From: Bacillota bacterium
GTDB taxonomy: Bacteria > Bacillota > Clostridia > Acetivibrionales > DSM-1351
Assembly: GCA_023439045.1 (NCBI GenBank)
Contig: JAEXOY010000013.1
Coordinates: 45,842-109,841 of the forward strand
Direction: 5' to 3'
DNA length: 64,000 nt
Under the pieces are notes generated by a model that ran no database searches, had not been told where the DNA came from, and worked only from the letters and a program-made list of their open reading frames with translations. A program made the translations under genes and the position numbers. Positions 43,332 to 53,606 of this stretch are shown in pieces; position 1 is the stretch's first letter; the number at the start of each line of letters is the position of its first letter.

Positions 43332-43854
43332 TCACTAATCACTCCTGTTTATTATTTTATAAATCTTTTTAGCTGATATTATGATTTATAAACGCAGAAG
43401 TAAAAAATAAATCATTCGGTATAAAATACCCTTTACATAGGATATCTTAAAAGATAAGTCCCCTTCATTTTAATGTATAATCATGTACGACAGAAAAAGC
43501 CTAAATATAGATACTTTCGCCATGTGTTATATGTAATAACAACGAAGTAATAATAATAGACAATTCATAATAACATGAACCTACATAAACTTGAAGCTTA
43601 ACTTAAATGACTTTTTCTACCATGCTACCATCCTACCATGCTATTGGTATTGTATATTATATTGTAATAATATTCAATGTTTTCTTTTTATTATAATTAG
43701 TGGAATCACTTGCTGAAATTTCAAACTTATTTTTTGCTTACTTTTTGATGTAATATTGATAATTTCATAGAACCTTTCCAAATTGTGAATGTCAACGTGA
43801 TAAGTTGAGTTGAAATATATAAATATTCTGCTGTTCAGCAGGAGCCGCCAAATA
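43332..43854. other. AT-rich intergenic stretch
   Basis: About 520 bp between the tryptophanase-type start and the nrdJ terminator. It includes a short partial repeat (CTACCATGCTACCATCCTAC, near 43615-43640) but no gene, RNA motif or clear promoter that I can support. Confidence 0.5.
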
Positions 43855-43896
43855 ATAAAATCTGCCTTGGTGGAAAATCGCTCCCATCAAGGCAGA
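43850..43896 (-). terminator. nrdJ terminator
   Basis: TCTGCCTTGGTGG (43861-43873) pairs with CCATCAAGGCAGA (43884-43896). On the minus strand the stem is followed by TTTTATTATTTGG. It lies about 110 bp after the nrdJ stop. Confidence 0.75.
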
Positions 43897-44002
43897 CTAT
43901 TTAATATAACTCAATTAATTCAAATCTTATTTAATTTTTTAACCCTGTTTTTGTGAAGGTGGTCAGTTTCAATCCTTACTCCGACGATAATATCCGAAGG
44001 TC

Positions 44003-46441
44003 CTACCCACACTTACTAAATCCGCAGTTCCAGCAAATCATGCATCCACCCTCATGCTCTACGGCAGCACCGCACTCGGGGCAGCTTCCGCTTGGTATTA
44101 CTTCATTACTACTATCGTACTTGCCCGGATTGTTGCATTCATTCTTTGTATCACAGGATGTACAAGCGGAAGCACATACTGCAGAAGGTTTTTGTACAGA
44201 ATTTTTAGTTTCTGCTGTCACTGACAACTCATCTATGCCCTCATCAGCTTTATCCTTACCATTCTGGATCTTTGCAACCTTCTCAATCAATCTTCCAATT
44301 GCATCAGGACAAGATAAAACCTTCAAGCCCTGCTGGCGAATAGTAGATGGGCATCTAATACCCTTAAGCTGCTCAACTATTGACTTAACATCAATGCCTG
44401 AGCGCAGTGCCACAGAAACCAATCTGCTTGTTGCCTCAGACTGGGATGGGCAGCCTCCTGCACGTCCGGTGTTTGTAAATACCTCGCAGATTCCGTTTTT
44501 ATCGTAATTAACTGTAATATATAGGTTTCCACAGCCTATTCTAACCTTCTCTGTAAATCCAGTTGTGATATCTGGGCGTGGTCTTGGGGCTACCTTTGCA
44601 AATTGCTCGTCAGAATCAGCCTGATCATTTGCTTGGTTCTGAGCAGCATAGATTTGTGCAGCATTCTGTTGCTGATGTGCAACCTCTTGCCCTGAATGTT
44701 GGGCGTGTTGTTCACCAGCAGCCTGCTCCTTTCCCTTTACCTGACCAATATTTAATACCTGCAAATCACGGCTTCCATCTCTATAAATAGTTACACCCTT
44801 ACAGCCTGTTTTGTATGCAAGTGAAAATACCTCTCTTACATCATCAGTAGTTGCTTCGTGACTTAAGTTAACGGTCTTTGATACAGCATTGTCAGTAAAT
44901 TTCTGAAAAGCTGCCTGCATTCTTACATGCCATTCTGGAGACACGTCATGAGCTGTAACAAATATATCCTGAATATGCTTTGGAACCTCGTCGATTCCCT
45001 TTACTGTTCCGAGCTTAGCAATCTTCTTCATAAGCTCCTCAGAATAAAAACCTTCTGCCAGCGCATATTCCTTAAATACTGGATTTACCTCTACCAACTC
45101 ATTATTATCCATAACATTTCTGATATATGAAATTGCAAATATAGGCTCAATACCACTTGATACACCAGCAATAAGGCTGAGTGTCCCAGTAGGAGCAATA
45201 GTGGTAGTTGTAGCGTTTCTCAATCTAATATCATCTTTGTAAAAGATACTGTCTTCAAAATATGGGAAAACTCCGCGCTTCTCAGCTAATTGCAAGGAAG
45301 CTCTCTTTGCAGTACTTTGAATAAATGACATAACTTCTTCTGCCAATGCTAAGGCTTTCTCGGAATTATAAGGAATAGCTAGCTTACAAAGCATATCCGC
45401 CCATCCCATTATACCAAGACCTATTTTTCTTGTTCCTCTTGTCATCTTATCTATTTCAGGCAAAGGATATTTATTTACTTCTATTACGTTGTCCAGGAAA
45501 TGCACAGCATCTGCTACAGTTGCTTCCAAACGCTTATAATCAATAGCATTGCCATCTTGGTTCAACATATTGAGCAGATTAATAGACCCAAGGTTACAAG
45601 CCTCATATGGAAGCAATGGCTGCTCGCCACAAGGATTTGTGCTTTCAATCTCTCCAAGTGCAGGAGTAACATTATCTCTATTGAGTCTATCCAAGAAAAT
45701 AATGCCTGGCTCACCATTCTTCCAAGCCATATCAACTATGATTTGGAAAACTTCTCTTGCATTCATAGTTCCCACTGCAAGGTTTGATTTTGGATCGATT
45801 AGCTGGTAGTCTTCATCATTGTCTACCGCTTTCATGAAGTCTTCAGTAATACCTACGCTCAGGTTAAAGTTAGTTATTTCCTTGTTATCCTTCTTGCAGG
45901 AAATGAACTCCAAAATATCGGGGTGATCAATTCTCAGGATACCCATGTTTGCTCCCCTACGAGTACCTCCCTGCTTAACAGCTTCTGTTGCAGCATTAAA
46001 TACCTTCATAAAGCTTACAGGACCTGATGCTACACCTCCAGTGGAGTTAACAGTAGAACCCTTAGCACGTAATCTTGTGAAACTAAAGCCCGTGCCTCCT
46101 CCGCTCTTATGAATAAGGGCGGCGTTTTTTATGGCCTCGAAGATCCCCTCCATGGTATCTTCAACAGGAAGTACAAAGCATGCACTTAATTGACCCAAAG
46201 GCCTACCTGCATTCATAAGTGTTGGTGAGTTTGGTAAAAAATCAAGATTTACCATCATGTCATAGAACTTTTGCTCGATTTTTGACAATTCTGCTTCACT
46301 AACACTGCTGGCATCTGCCGCTGAAACTGCTCTTGCAACTCTTCTAAATAATCCATCGCAGTCCTCTAGTAGAGTGCCATTCTCATCTCTTTCTAAATAC
46401 CTTTTTTCTAATACCTTTATCGCGTTATCTGATAACTTCAT
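44003..46441 (-). CDS. nrdJ: adenosylcobalamin-dependent (class II) ribonucleotide reductase
   Basis: An 812-residue enzyme reducing ribonucleotides with a B12-derived thiyl radical, oxygen-independent. The N-terminal domain carries the conserved segment SPTLMNAGRPLGQLSACFVL. The catalytic barrel has NPCGEQPLLPYEACNLGSIN (active-site Cys and Glu) and TTTIAPTGTLSLIAG. A TSCPD domain follows (about 635-725, CPSQSEATSRL), and the C-terminus is a zinc-ribbon (CPECGAA, CWNCGFSKCG) that replaces the redox Cys tail. Between barrel and TSCPD lies a Gln/Ala/His-rich low-complexity linker (44593-44732). The start follows GGGGGATGACG. No B12 riboswitch is seen in the 420-bp upstream gap. Confidence 0.94.
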   Translation of the reverse strand: MKLSDNAIKVLEKRYLERDENGTLLEDCDGLFRRVARAVSAADASSVSEAELSKIEQKFYDMMVNLDFLPNSPTLMNAGRPLGQLSACFVLPVEDTMEGIFEAIKNAALIHKSGGGTGFSFTRLRAKGSTVNSTGGVASGPVSFMKVFNAATEAVKQGGTRRGANMGILRIDHPDILEFISCKKDNKEITNFNLSVGITEDFMKAVDNDEDYQLIDPKSNLAVGTMNAREVFQIIVDMAWKNGEPGIIFLDRLNRDNVTPALGEIESTNPCGEQPLLPYEACNLGSINLLNMLNQDGNAIDYKRLEATVADAVHFLDNVIEVNKYPLPEIDKMTRGTRKIGLGIMGWADMLCKLAIPYNSEKALALAEEVMSFIQSTAKRASLQLAEKRGVFPYFEDSIFYKDDIRLRNATTTTIAPTGTLSLIAGVSSGIEPIFAISYIRNVMDNNELVEVNPVFKEYALAEGFYSEELMKKIAKLGTVKGIDEVPKHIQDIFVTAHDVSPEWHVRMQAAFQKFTDNAVSKTVNLSHEATTDDVREVFSLAYKTGCKGVTIYRDGSRDLQVLNIGQVKGKEQAAGEQHAQHSGQEVAHQQQNAAQIYAAQNQANDQADSDEQFAKVAPRPRPDITTGFTEKVRIGCGNLYITVNYDKNGICEVFTNTGRAGGCPSQSEATSRLVSVALRSGIDVKSIVEQLKGIRCPSTIRQQGLKVLSCPDAIGRLIEKVAKIQNGKDKADEGIDELSVTAETKNSVQKPSAVCASACTSCDTKNECNNPGKYDSSNEVIPSGSCPECGAAVEHEGGCMICWNCGFSKCG

Positions 46442-46861
46442 CTTACGTCATCCCCCAAAACTATATATTGTGTCTTATCGATTATCATTACCACTATATA
46501 TTGTATCATCTGACACTATCCTGTCAATACTCAATAAGTCCCTATTTTTGTTATTTCCATATGACTATACTTGTTATACCCACTTTATATACTACTAAAG
46601 CATATTAAATTTTTTTATGTTTCAGGATATATAAACTTAAGGTCCAAATATCTTCAAGAAGCATAGTTCCTGAAGGCTTAAATCTACTTTATGTCAAATC
46701 TCCTCAAGGGCCAATTTTCCTAATACAATACACATATTTCTAAAGCTCAAATCCCCTAAAGGCCCAAAAATGCTCCCTTCCAAGTAAAAGCAATAATCAA
46801 TCAGCTTGTTTTACCTAGAGGAAGCATCTAATATCTTGGCATTTATAGTTTTAACCGAAAA
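46442..46861. other. intergenic region with degenerate repeats and a terminator
   Basis: 420 bp between nrdJ and the DUF4015 gene. The stretch 46632-46777 contains six or more decayed ~20-bp units near TNAAGGCCCAAATCTCC. A hairpin at 46766-46828 ends the gene to the right. No gene is visible. Confidence 0.5.
46766..46828 (-). terminator. terminator of the DUF4015 gene
   Basis: On the minus strand ATGCTTCC near 46827 pairs with the GGGAGCAT near 46770, with an inner GGTAAAA/TTTTAC helix, then TTTTTGGG. Start of the T-run is at 46770. Confidence 0.6.
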
Positions 46862-48181
46862 TTAGTTTTTCTCAAAATAATCTTCACTATATTTATTTCT
46901 GGGATCCCAAAGTATCCATTCTTCGTAGCCGGCATCATAAACAGCCTTCATTTGCTGTTTAATTTGCTCAGCACCATATGTTTGGAAATAGCCAGCGGGC
47001 AGATATTTTGCAGTAAATGCCTGAATGTATGGTCTAACCTTAGCGTTATAGCCCTCAACATTTTCAGTCTTGGTTTTAGTAGATAATAGTGCATTATATA
47101 CAACACCATATGGATCAAGGTCAGGCTTAGTAAACAATACGCCATTTATATCCTGTCCAACACCATTAGCCATTACACCCTTTTTTGCATTATTTGCATA
47201 ATGAGAAGGATAAATCATTGGACTAATGCAATAAATATCTTTACCTACCTCTTCAATACGTTGTCCAATATTTTCACCATCTACTTTGCTTTCAGTTATA
47301 ATAGCGAAAACATCAGCTGAAACAGGAGTTCCTAGCTCATCATGAAGCTCCTTTTGAGCTTTTGCAAGAAAACCGTTTATAGCTTCAGCCTTTTCAGGCA
47401 CATTTGGTCCATAATTAAATTCTCCCTTTCTTCCAGTTGGGAATCTAACATAATCAAATTGTATTTCATCAAAGCCCTTCTCAATGGCTTCTTTTGCTAT
47501 AGCAATATTATAATCCCAGGTCTCTTCCATATATGGGTTTGTCCATGAAGTTTCACCATTTTCCTTCCAAACTTGACCTTGAGCATTTTTTATTGCCAAG
47601 TCAGCTCTCTTTGTAGAAAGCACAGGATCTTTAAAAACTACTATTCTACCAATAACATAAATCCCATTATCGTGGAACTTTTTTACTAATTTTTCTGCAT
47701 TATAGTACTTAACAATATTCTTAAATTCCTTTACCATAGGTACGTTTGAATCATAGTTAACAATACCATCTTCTTTAATGTCAACTACAACGGTATTGAG
47801 TTCAGTATTTTTTGCAATCTCAATAATGCTATCAACCTTTTCTGTCAGGCTTGCAGATGCGCCGGACAAATATACCGCCTTAACCTTAACTTCCTCAATG
47901 CTTGGGCTTAATTGTAGTGGATTAACCTTTGTAGCTTCCTTATCCTGATTTTGCTCAGTGCTAATAGCTTGTCCAGTTGTTTTATCTGTACTATTGGCAG
48001 CACCGCTATTTGTATGCAGTGAGCTACTCGCTTCTGCAACTTGACTATTACTACTTTGACTAATTTCACTTGTTTTATTGCCCTCATTGTTTTGACCTAC
48101 AAAAAACATTACACTAAATGTTGATAATACGACAACTACTAGAACGGTTACTGAAATTAGAATTTTTGTTTTATTGTTCAT
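46862..48181 (-). CDS. putative glycoside hydrolase, DUF4015 family
   Basis: A 439-residue surface protein. A membrane anchor/signal helix (about 5-28) is followed by a Ser/Asn/Gln/Thr-rich spacer (30-85) and a (beta/alpha)8-type domain (about 95-435) matching the DUF4015 family, predicted glycosidases related to GH13/GH18-like barrels: VKAVYLSGASASL, LNTVVVDIKEDGIV, IGRIVVFKDPVL, FDEIQFDYVRFPTGRKG (likely catalytic Asp), SPMIYPSHYAN and GYEEWILWDPRNKY. Proteins of this family are widespread in Clostridia and occasionally linked to cell-wall polysaccharide. The substrate is unknown. The ATG follows GGGGTAGCT. Confidence 0.85.
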   Translation of the reverse strand: MNNKTKILISVTVLVVVVLSTFSVMFFVGQNNEGNKTSEISQSSNSQVAEASSSLHTNSGAANSTDKTTGQAISTEQNQDKEATKVNPLQLSPSIEEVKVKAVYLSGASASLTEKVDSIIEIAKNTELNTVVVDIKEDGIVNYDSNVPMVKEFKNIVKYYNAEKLVKKFHDNGIYVIGRIVVFKDPVLSTKRADLAIKNAQGQVWKENGETSWTNPYMEETWDYNIAIAKEAIEKGFDEIQFDYVRFPTGRKGEFNYGPNVPEKAEAINGFLAKAQKELHDELGTPVSADVFAIITESKVDGENIGQRIEEVGKDIYCISPMIYPSHYANNAKKGVMANGVGQDINGVLFTKPDLDPYGVVYNALLSTKTKTENVEGYNAKVRPYIQAFTAKYLPAGYFQTYGAEQIKQQMKAVYDAGYEEWILWDPRNKYSEDYFEKN

Positions 48182-48355
48182 AGCTACCCCATAATTCCAT
48201 TATTTTTTTATATAAAATAGTATAATCAATTCTTAGCACTATATATTCATAAGTAAATAATTAATTTGTCCCAATATAAATATATAAAAGATATTAAAAC
48301 ATATGAAAATAACTGTATACTCTCTTGGACACATAATGAATTATACAGAATAAAG

Positions 48356-48393
48356 TAGAAAAAATCAAACATATGTTGATATGTTTGATTTTG
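48356..48393 (-). terminator. terminator of the pilus operon
   Basis: AAAATCAAACATAT (48362-48375) pairs with ATATGTTTGATTTT (48380-48393), a 14-bp perfect stem with a 4-nt loop. On the minus strand TTTTTTCT follows. It lies 38 bp after the CBM3 gene, the last gene of the operon. Confidence 0.9.
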
Positions 48394-48431
48394 AAGTAAT
48401 ATATTAGTAATTGAAAAGTAATATACAATGT

Positions 48432-50114
48432 TTACCTTAAAACATTTGGATTTACTATATTTACATTTATCTGTGCCAAAATACTTGTTGGCTTTATCAC
48501 AGTACCCCTCTTATCTGAATTTATGTAAAAATTAATCCGATAGGGGCTCATATCTTTAGTACTATAGAACTTGTTAATTCCTTCTGCTAGAGCTTCCTTT
48601 TTCGCAGATACCTTAACTTTAACGTCCAGCTTAATAGTTTGTCCCTTTAAATAAGTACCTTTTAGTTTTATGGTAGACGAGCTAGCTGTAGCGCTTGCAG
48701 TTGTCAGTTCAATTGCGCATGAGGTAGAATTCTTTTTGTCTGCCGAATAAGCAAATGCAGATACATCGTTGTGATTTATAACTTTACTCTCAAATGGCCT
48801 TGATGAATTATTTGAATTAACTAATAATTTATCGATATTAAAAGTTAAATTTGTTGTGTCCTCCTTCAAAACAAGCTCAATCTGTACTGGGACATATGCA
48901 CCGTGTACAAAGGTATTAAGAAATCTAAATATATTATATTTTAATACACCATAGTCAGTAGAAATGTAACACTCAATTGAAGCAGATGAAATATTAGAAG
49001 CAGCTCCTTCTATATTCCCAAGAACAGGAATTATTTTATAGTAATATGTCACTTTTGTTCCAGGATTAGTATTTACAGCTGTAGCGTCCACATAGCTAGT
49101 AATGTCACCTGTAGTAGTTATCGCACTATATGGACCATTCAAGGAAGTACTGCGCAATATTTTATAACCAGCTGCATTTGGAACAGAAGTCCAATCTAGC
49201 TTAACCTGATTAGTATTTACTACACTTGCCCTCAAGCTGGTACTACCAAGGTTAGTCGCAGGCTCATTGCCCCAAATCAGTTGTCCGTCGTAGTAAACGC
49301 AAATATTTTTATTCTCTTTCCAAGTAGTAGCAGTAACATCATACGAATAATCGTCACTTTGTTTATAGTTTCTAATAGAATCCTCATTAAGAGTACCTGA
49401 CAACGTTAAGTCCTTTTCAAAAGCAGGCTGTACTTGTATGTAATAACCGCTTCTGATAGAGTCTTTGACGTTAATAAAAACTGTATCGCAAAAATAATCA
49501 GCTTTGGATACTGGTGTTGGCATCTTTGTGAAATTTAATCTAACATAATCTGTTAATTGAATATTGGTAATTTGTTGCAAAGGATTAGCAATATCTATTG
49601 GATTTAATTTTGCGTCTGAGCTTTCCCGTTGTACATTGCCTTTTTTGGGCTCACCATTGATTGTAAACCAATATCGAACAGTTATCTTGCTCAAATCAAG
49701 CGGCAAAGACCCGTAATTATAGATTTTAAACCAAGGAAAAAGTCTGGGCGTCATATCACTCAAAACATTATTATTTGTGTATTGCAAGCTTATAACAGGC
49801 TTCCCTGTACCAACTACTGTAACTGTGTCGCTTGTATACCTATAATTACTGCCGGTTATACCTACTGCATAGTATGTATGAGTACCTGACCCTGTTTCAA
49901 TAGTACTATAAGCACCACTATTAGCACCAGAAGAACAATCTTTATAGACCTGTCCATCTCTATAAATTGTTATCGACTTTAGGTTTGTCCATTGAATGTT
50001 AACATTATTGTTATTTGCTGAAACACTGATGCTACTATTATTTGCCAAAGCAGGAATACAAGAAAGAACAAGGAATGTTAAAACCAGTATTATACTAAAA
50101 CTTCTTTTAATCAT
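48432..50114 (-). CDS. secreted CBM3 protein at the end of the pilus operon
   Basis: A 560-residue exported protein. It has a signal peptide (about 1-24, ending CIPALAN), a short Fn3-like beta segment (about 25-100), a family 3 carbohydrate-binding module (about 108-285; WFKIYNYGSLPLDLSKITVR, YFCDTVFINV, GYYIQVQPAFEKDL, YDVTATTWKENKNICVYYDG, LIWGNEP) and an Fn3 domain (about 295-380; KLDWTSVPNAAGYKILRS). The last 180 residues are an unassigned beta domain. No catalytic module or dockerin is seen. CBM3 normally binds crystalline cellulose. It lies on the same strand, 139 bp after the PilX-like gene, and is followed by the operon terminator. The ATG at 50114 after GGAGGG is used. Confidence 0.87.
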   Translation of the reverse strand: MIKRSFSIILVLTFLVLSCIPALANNSSISVSANNNNVNIQWTNLKSITIYRDGQVYKDCSSGANSGAYSTIETGSGTHTYYAVGITGSNYRYTSDTVTVVGTGKPVISLQYTNNNVLSDMTPRLFPWFKIYNYGSLPLDLSKITVRYWFTINGEPKKGNVQRESSDAKLNPIDIANPLQQITNIQLTDYVRLNFTKMPTPVSKADYFCDTVFINVKDSIRSGYYIQVQPAFEKDLTLSGTLNEDSIRNYKQSDDYSYDVTATTWKENKNICVYYDGQLIWGNEPATNLGSTSLRASVVNTNQVKLDWTSVPNAAGYKILRSTSLNGPYSAITTTGDITSYVDATAVNTNPGTKVTYYYKIIPVLGNIEGAASNISSASIECYISTDYGVLKYNIFRFLNTFVHGAYVPVQIELVLKEDTTNLTFNIDKLLVNSNNSSRPFESKVINHNDVSAFAYSADKKNSTSCAIELTTASATASSSTIKLKGTYLKGQTIKLDVKVKVSAKKEALAEGINKFYSTKDMSPYRINFYINSDKRGTVIKPTSILAQINVNIVNPNVLR

Positions 50115-50253
50115 GGTTTCCCTCCACAAGCACTTCAATACTACTTTAAGTACTAATTAATTATAATTATAGTTAAATATCCCAATAATGTAAAGTGTTA
50201 AGTCATTTTGTAGCCTTTTGTACTCAAGTCTTCAACAACCATATTCCTACGAT

Positions 50254-52713
50254 TTATAGCGAAACTTCCTTCCACGACTTAATCTTAATGTTTTTAACAT
50301 TTGCAAGTCTAACGGTAGAAATAGTGCTATCATTTAATACGGTATCCCTGGGTGAATATTTAAAAAACTTTGTTACTTCCAGCGGTTTTTCACTCAACAA
50401 AAGGTCTAAAGTATCTTCATCATATTTTATTGTTGAGTCGCCTAAAAATACAATATTACCTCCAGCAATGAGAATCCCTTTGAACTTCGTTCCCTCTGTA
50501 ATATATATGTCACCACTAGAATATACCACTCCCCTTATATATCCATCTGAATCTTTTGAGATAGCACCAGAAGAACCATTATTAACATTATATAAAGCTT
50601 GTGGTGATACAATAATATCTTGTGATGCCCTGTATGCAAAAACATTTGACTGTGTTATATATATTGCACCATCCGCCAGCGCGCTAACTTCAAGGCTATC
50701 GGACAGTCTCTTCTCAGGATCAATAGATTTCAGGTCAAAAGCAGGGTTATTAAAAAAGGATTTAAGAATATTTCTATAGTTTGATGATGCAGAGGCTACC
50801 TCACTTGTGTATTCAGTGTAGGTTTCTGAGAATCCACCAAACGGGCCATATATAGTATCATTCGCTGCAACCGCACCTCCGCACCAGCCTTCAAGTTTCG
50901 ATTGGGTGTTAGTTGTAATAATAATCTCATCTGTATTTATAGTAGATGAATATCCTATACTATCTTTCCAAAAATCATCCCATATCTTTTTGAAATGCAT
51001 ACCCTTATCAAATATATTATATTTAATCTGAGTACCTGAGTTTAGTGCCCCCTCCATCATATAAACAGCTGATGGAGTTATCAGTGGTGACGTAAAATTG
51101 TAAGTTTCCTTCTGAAGCTTATGGGTGATACTACTTTCATTCACAGTTTTGTAGCTATTTGAGAGGTTGTCATACAAGTAAAATGTATTATTAGGAAAAT
51201 TACCATCAATAAGTTGCTCCTCTGGGAAAACCCTAAATGCATCAGAAGGCTGACTGCCCGACTTCAACACCGAAATCCCCGAGATATAACTGTTATAAGG
51301 TGCAACTAGCTTTGTTAGCTCGTTGAAGCTAGTACTTCCTCCAACAAAAATACTACCATTTAACCAGAGCTCTGAATCTCCCCCTATAACAACCGCACTA
51401 GTTCTTGTTGAATCAGCAGCTATGCCCTTTTCAAGTCCAACTAACTTTCCCTGTTTACTTCTATTAGGTACGTTTCTAGAGTTCCATTCCCCTATTTTAA
51501 CCAAAGAATCACTGGAATTCACAATTAAATCGTCTGTAAGATAAACTTTATTTAACTGGAAACTTGAAAAATGAGAGTTATTTTCTAGTGACACTGCTCT
51601 GGCATATAAGTCTCCACTAACGGTAATATCAGATTTATAGTACTTATTTGTAGCTATATCATATGTACCATATAAACTGTGTACATACGACATAGTAGCA
51701 ACATTACCATTAACCATGAAAGACCCTGCTTTGTCTCCGAAAAATGATTCATTTAGGTTCAGCCTTCTTTTTAGAACTTCGTTATTTTTTAGGTTAGGCC
51801 CAATACTTGTGTCGTCCCAAATATTTGATATAACACCCGCCATAATTCCACCATAGCTGTAACCTGTTGCCTCAAAATTCTCCTTTCTAGAATCAGCACC
51901 ATCGCGTGCAATTGTGCCAAAGCAGATAATATCGCCATCAATTGTAGCTGTTCCATCAACTGATATAATATTCTTCATAGCTATTATTGCTTTACTCATT
52001 AGATCAGGCTTATTGTTTTTATTTATTCTGACCTTCGTTAACTTTCCGTATGATACTGGCACTTGTTGAGTTCCACCCGACCCAGCATCTGTTAAAAAGC
52101 TTAGCTCTATTTCTATATTTCTCTTAATCTTATTATAGTTCCCTGTAGAAACCAGCTTTACACCACTCGTGCTTCCACTGTTGCTAATAAGACCCACTGA
52201 CTGATAACTATATGTACCCCCAGAATTGTCAATCTTATTGGCATTATACATTTGGTCTGATTTCCAATTTGTACTTGCCTGAGTATTAATCCATGCGGTT
52301 ATTCTTGAATAGAATTCTGCTAAATAATAGCTCTTAAAAATTTCATTCAATCTCTCATCATCTAAAACAGTGCCGTCTGAATGCTTAATTACATTATAAA
52401 AAATAGATCCATTATCCTCAATATCTGTTGAAACAAAGCCATTTACACCATTTTTCAAGGAAACTGAAGCTGCTGTTCTAGAGTCCTCCTGTACTTGTGC
52501 AACCTGCTCATCTATAATTTGAGCAGCTGCTTCCGCTCCAGCTTGTGCAGCCATCAATGCCTTACTTTTATCCGAATTCATTACGCTCAAACTCAGTTCA
52601 GAACCAGTGACAGTTATCACAGCAATAGCAGTAACTGATAGCAAGAATAACATAAACAATACCATTGTTAAGGTAGATCCACTATTCTCTTTTAGTATTT
52701 TTTTAAGGTCCAT
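50254..52713 (-). CDS. PilX-like pilus assembly protein with polymer-forming repeats
   Basis: An 819-residue protein. The N-terminus (SGSTLTMVLFMLFLLSVTAIAVI, quoted in part) is a PilX_N-type hydrophobic anchor without the GFTLIE cleavage site, followed by a helical MNSDKSKALMAAQAGAEAA segment typical of PilX/T2SS-like minor pilins. The large beta-rich remainder includes bactofilin-like stretches (DITVSGDLYARAVSLENN; GVVYSSGDIYITEGTKFKGI). Much longer than gammaproteobacterial PilX (about 200), it may form a pilus-tip or adhesive module. Its start follows AGGGGATAG; the gene ends 139 bp before the CBM3 gene and starts 14 bp after the preceding pilin. Confidence 0.75.
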   Translation of the reverse strand: MDLKKILKENSGSTLTMVLFMLFLLSVTAIAVITVTGSELSLSVMNSDKSKALMAAQAGAEAAAQIIDEQVAQVQEDSRTAASVSLKNGVNGFVSTDIEDNGSIFYNVIKHSDGTVLDDERLNEIFKSYYLAEFYSRITAWINTQASTNWKSDQMYNANKIDNSGGTYSYQSVGLISNSGSTSGVKLVSTGNYNKIKRNIEIELSFLTDAGSGGTQQVPVSYGKLTKVRINKNNKPDLMSKAIIAMKNIISVDGTATIDGDIICFGTIARDGADSRKENFEATGYSYGGIMAGVISNIWDDTSIGPNLKNNEVLKRRLNLNESFFGDKAGSFMVNGNVATMSYVHSLYGTYDIATNKYYKSDITVSGDLYARAVSLENNSHFSSFQLNKVYLTDDLIVNSSDSLVKIGEWNSRNVPNRSKQGKLVGLEKGIAADSTRTSAVVIGGDSELWLNGSIFVGGSTSFNELTKLVAPYNSYISGISVLKSGSQPSDAFRVFPEEQLIDGNFPNNTFYLYDNLSNSYKTVNESSITHKLQKETYNFTSPLITPSAVYMMEGALNSGTQIKYNIFDKGMHFKKIWDDFWKDSIGYSSTINTDEIIITTNTQSKLEGWCGGAVAANDTIYGPFGGFSETYTEYTSEVASASSNYRNILKSFFNNPAFDLKSIDPEKRLSDSLEVSALADGAIYITQSNVFAYRASQDIIVSPQALYNVNNGSSGAISKDSDGYIRGVVYSSGDIYITEGTKFKGILIAGGNIVFLGDSTIKYDEDTLDLLLSEKPLEVTKFFKYSPRDTVLNDSTISTVRLANVKNIKIKSWKEVSL

Positions 52714-52727
52714 AGTTCTATCCCCTA

Positions 52728-53606
52728 TTATTTCTTGACTAAGGTTGATTGAGAATAAATAACATTACCATTTTTCTTAATGTTTACAGTAATCTTAAAC
52801 AATAAATTTAGTGCTCCTCCTGAATAAGTACTTGTATCGTAATAATTGACATTGAAATCAATGTCGGATCTGTTAAGGAAGTTTACTCCTGAATTTGATT
52901 GCTCGTCATTCATTACAAAAACATTAAATCTATTATTATAATAAGAATCTAATGTTTTGACATAAACTTTTATTTGTTCTTCAGGCAAGCTCCCGTTTGT
53001 ATACTTAACAGTAAGTTTCACATTATTGGGGTCAATGGGGGTAAATGAATTGTATAAAGCAGCTTGGTTGCTTTTACCAAAGTAGTATTGGCAACCAAAG
53101 TTATAGTCAAGATATAGCACAAAGTTATCCAAAACACTAGATGCATTAGTAATGAATATACTATTTCCTACCTTTTGCCTTGTTCCTCCAACAATCCCAT
53201 AATTAATGAATTCAATGGAATTTATTATGCCATCATTTGTTCCCTGATTAATAATAAGTTCAAAATCCGAGTTGTCACCAATAGCCGAATTATACGTATT
53301 TATTGCTGATGATGTTACACTTCCGCTGCTAATCTCCTCAATGGTATAGAAAGGAACAAGAACTGAGGAACCAGTTAAGGCATATTGCTGTTCAGCAATC
53401 GTTGATATAACAGCAGCTCGTGACTTAATCTCTTCAATTACCTGCTCTGACATAACTACCGCTTCTGTCTTTTCCTTTGCAGCTGCATTGTTCTGAACAG
53501 AAGATATAATGCTTCCTAAAAAAGGTATGAAAATTATACTTAGTAATGCCACTGATAGTATTACTTCAACTAAAGTAGTCCCTTTTACACTTTTAATATT
53601 TTTCAT
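52728..53606 (-). CDS. type IV prepilin-like minor pilin
   Basis: A 292-residue minor pilin. The prepilin peptidase site is at GTTLVEVILSVALLSIIFIP (cleavage after Gly8, with Glu5 of the mature form present), followed by a hydrophobic helix and a soluble beta domain (about 40-290) with no recognisable family. The ATG lies within the end of the pilO-like gene (overlap of 14 bp), showing coupling. It is probably a pilus initiation or tip pilin with the 56-kb minor pilin. Confidence 0.85.
   Translation of the reverse strand: MKNIKSVKGTTLVEVILSVALLSIIFIPFLGSIISSVQNNAAAKEKTEAVVMSEQVIEEIKSRAAVISTIAEQQYALTGSSVLVPFYTIEEISSGSVTSSAINTYNSAIGDNSDFELIINQGTNDGIINSIEFINYGIVGGTRQKVGNSIFITNASSVLDNFVLYLDYNFGCQYYFGKSNQAALYNSFTPIDPNNVKLTVKYTNGSLPEEQIKVYVKTLDSYYNNRFNVFVMNDEQSNSGVNFLNRSDIDFNVNYYDTSTYSGGALNLLFKITVNIKKNGNVIYSQSTLVKK

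Noticed and set aside
43480..43560. Short minus-strand frames that might be a TnaC-type leader before the tryptophanase-like gene
   Set aside because: No Trp codon, no Pro stop context and no ribosome binding site.
46442..46861. B12 riboswitch upstream of nrdJ
   Set aside because: No B12-box consensus was found in the gap; the region holds degenerate repeats only.
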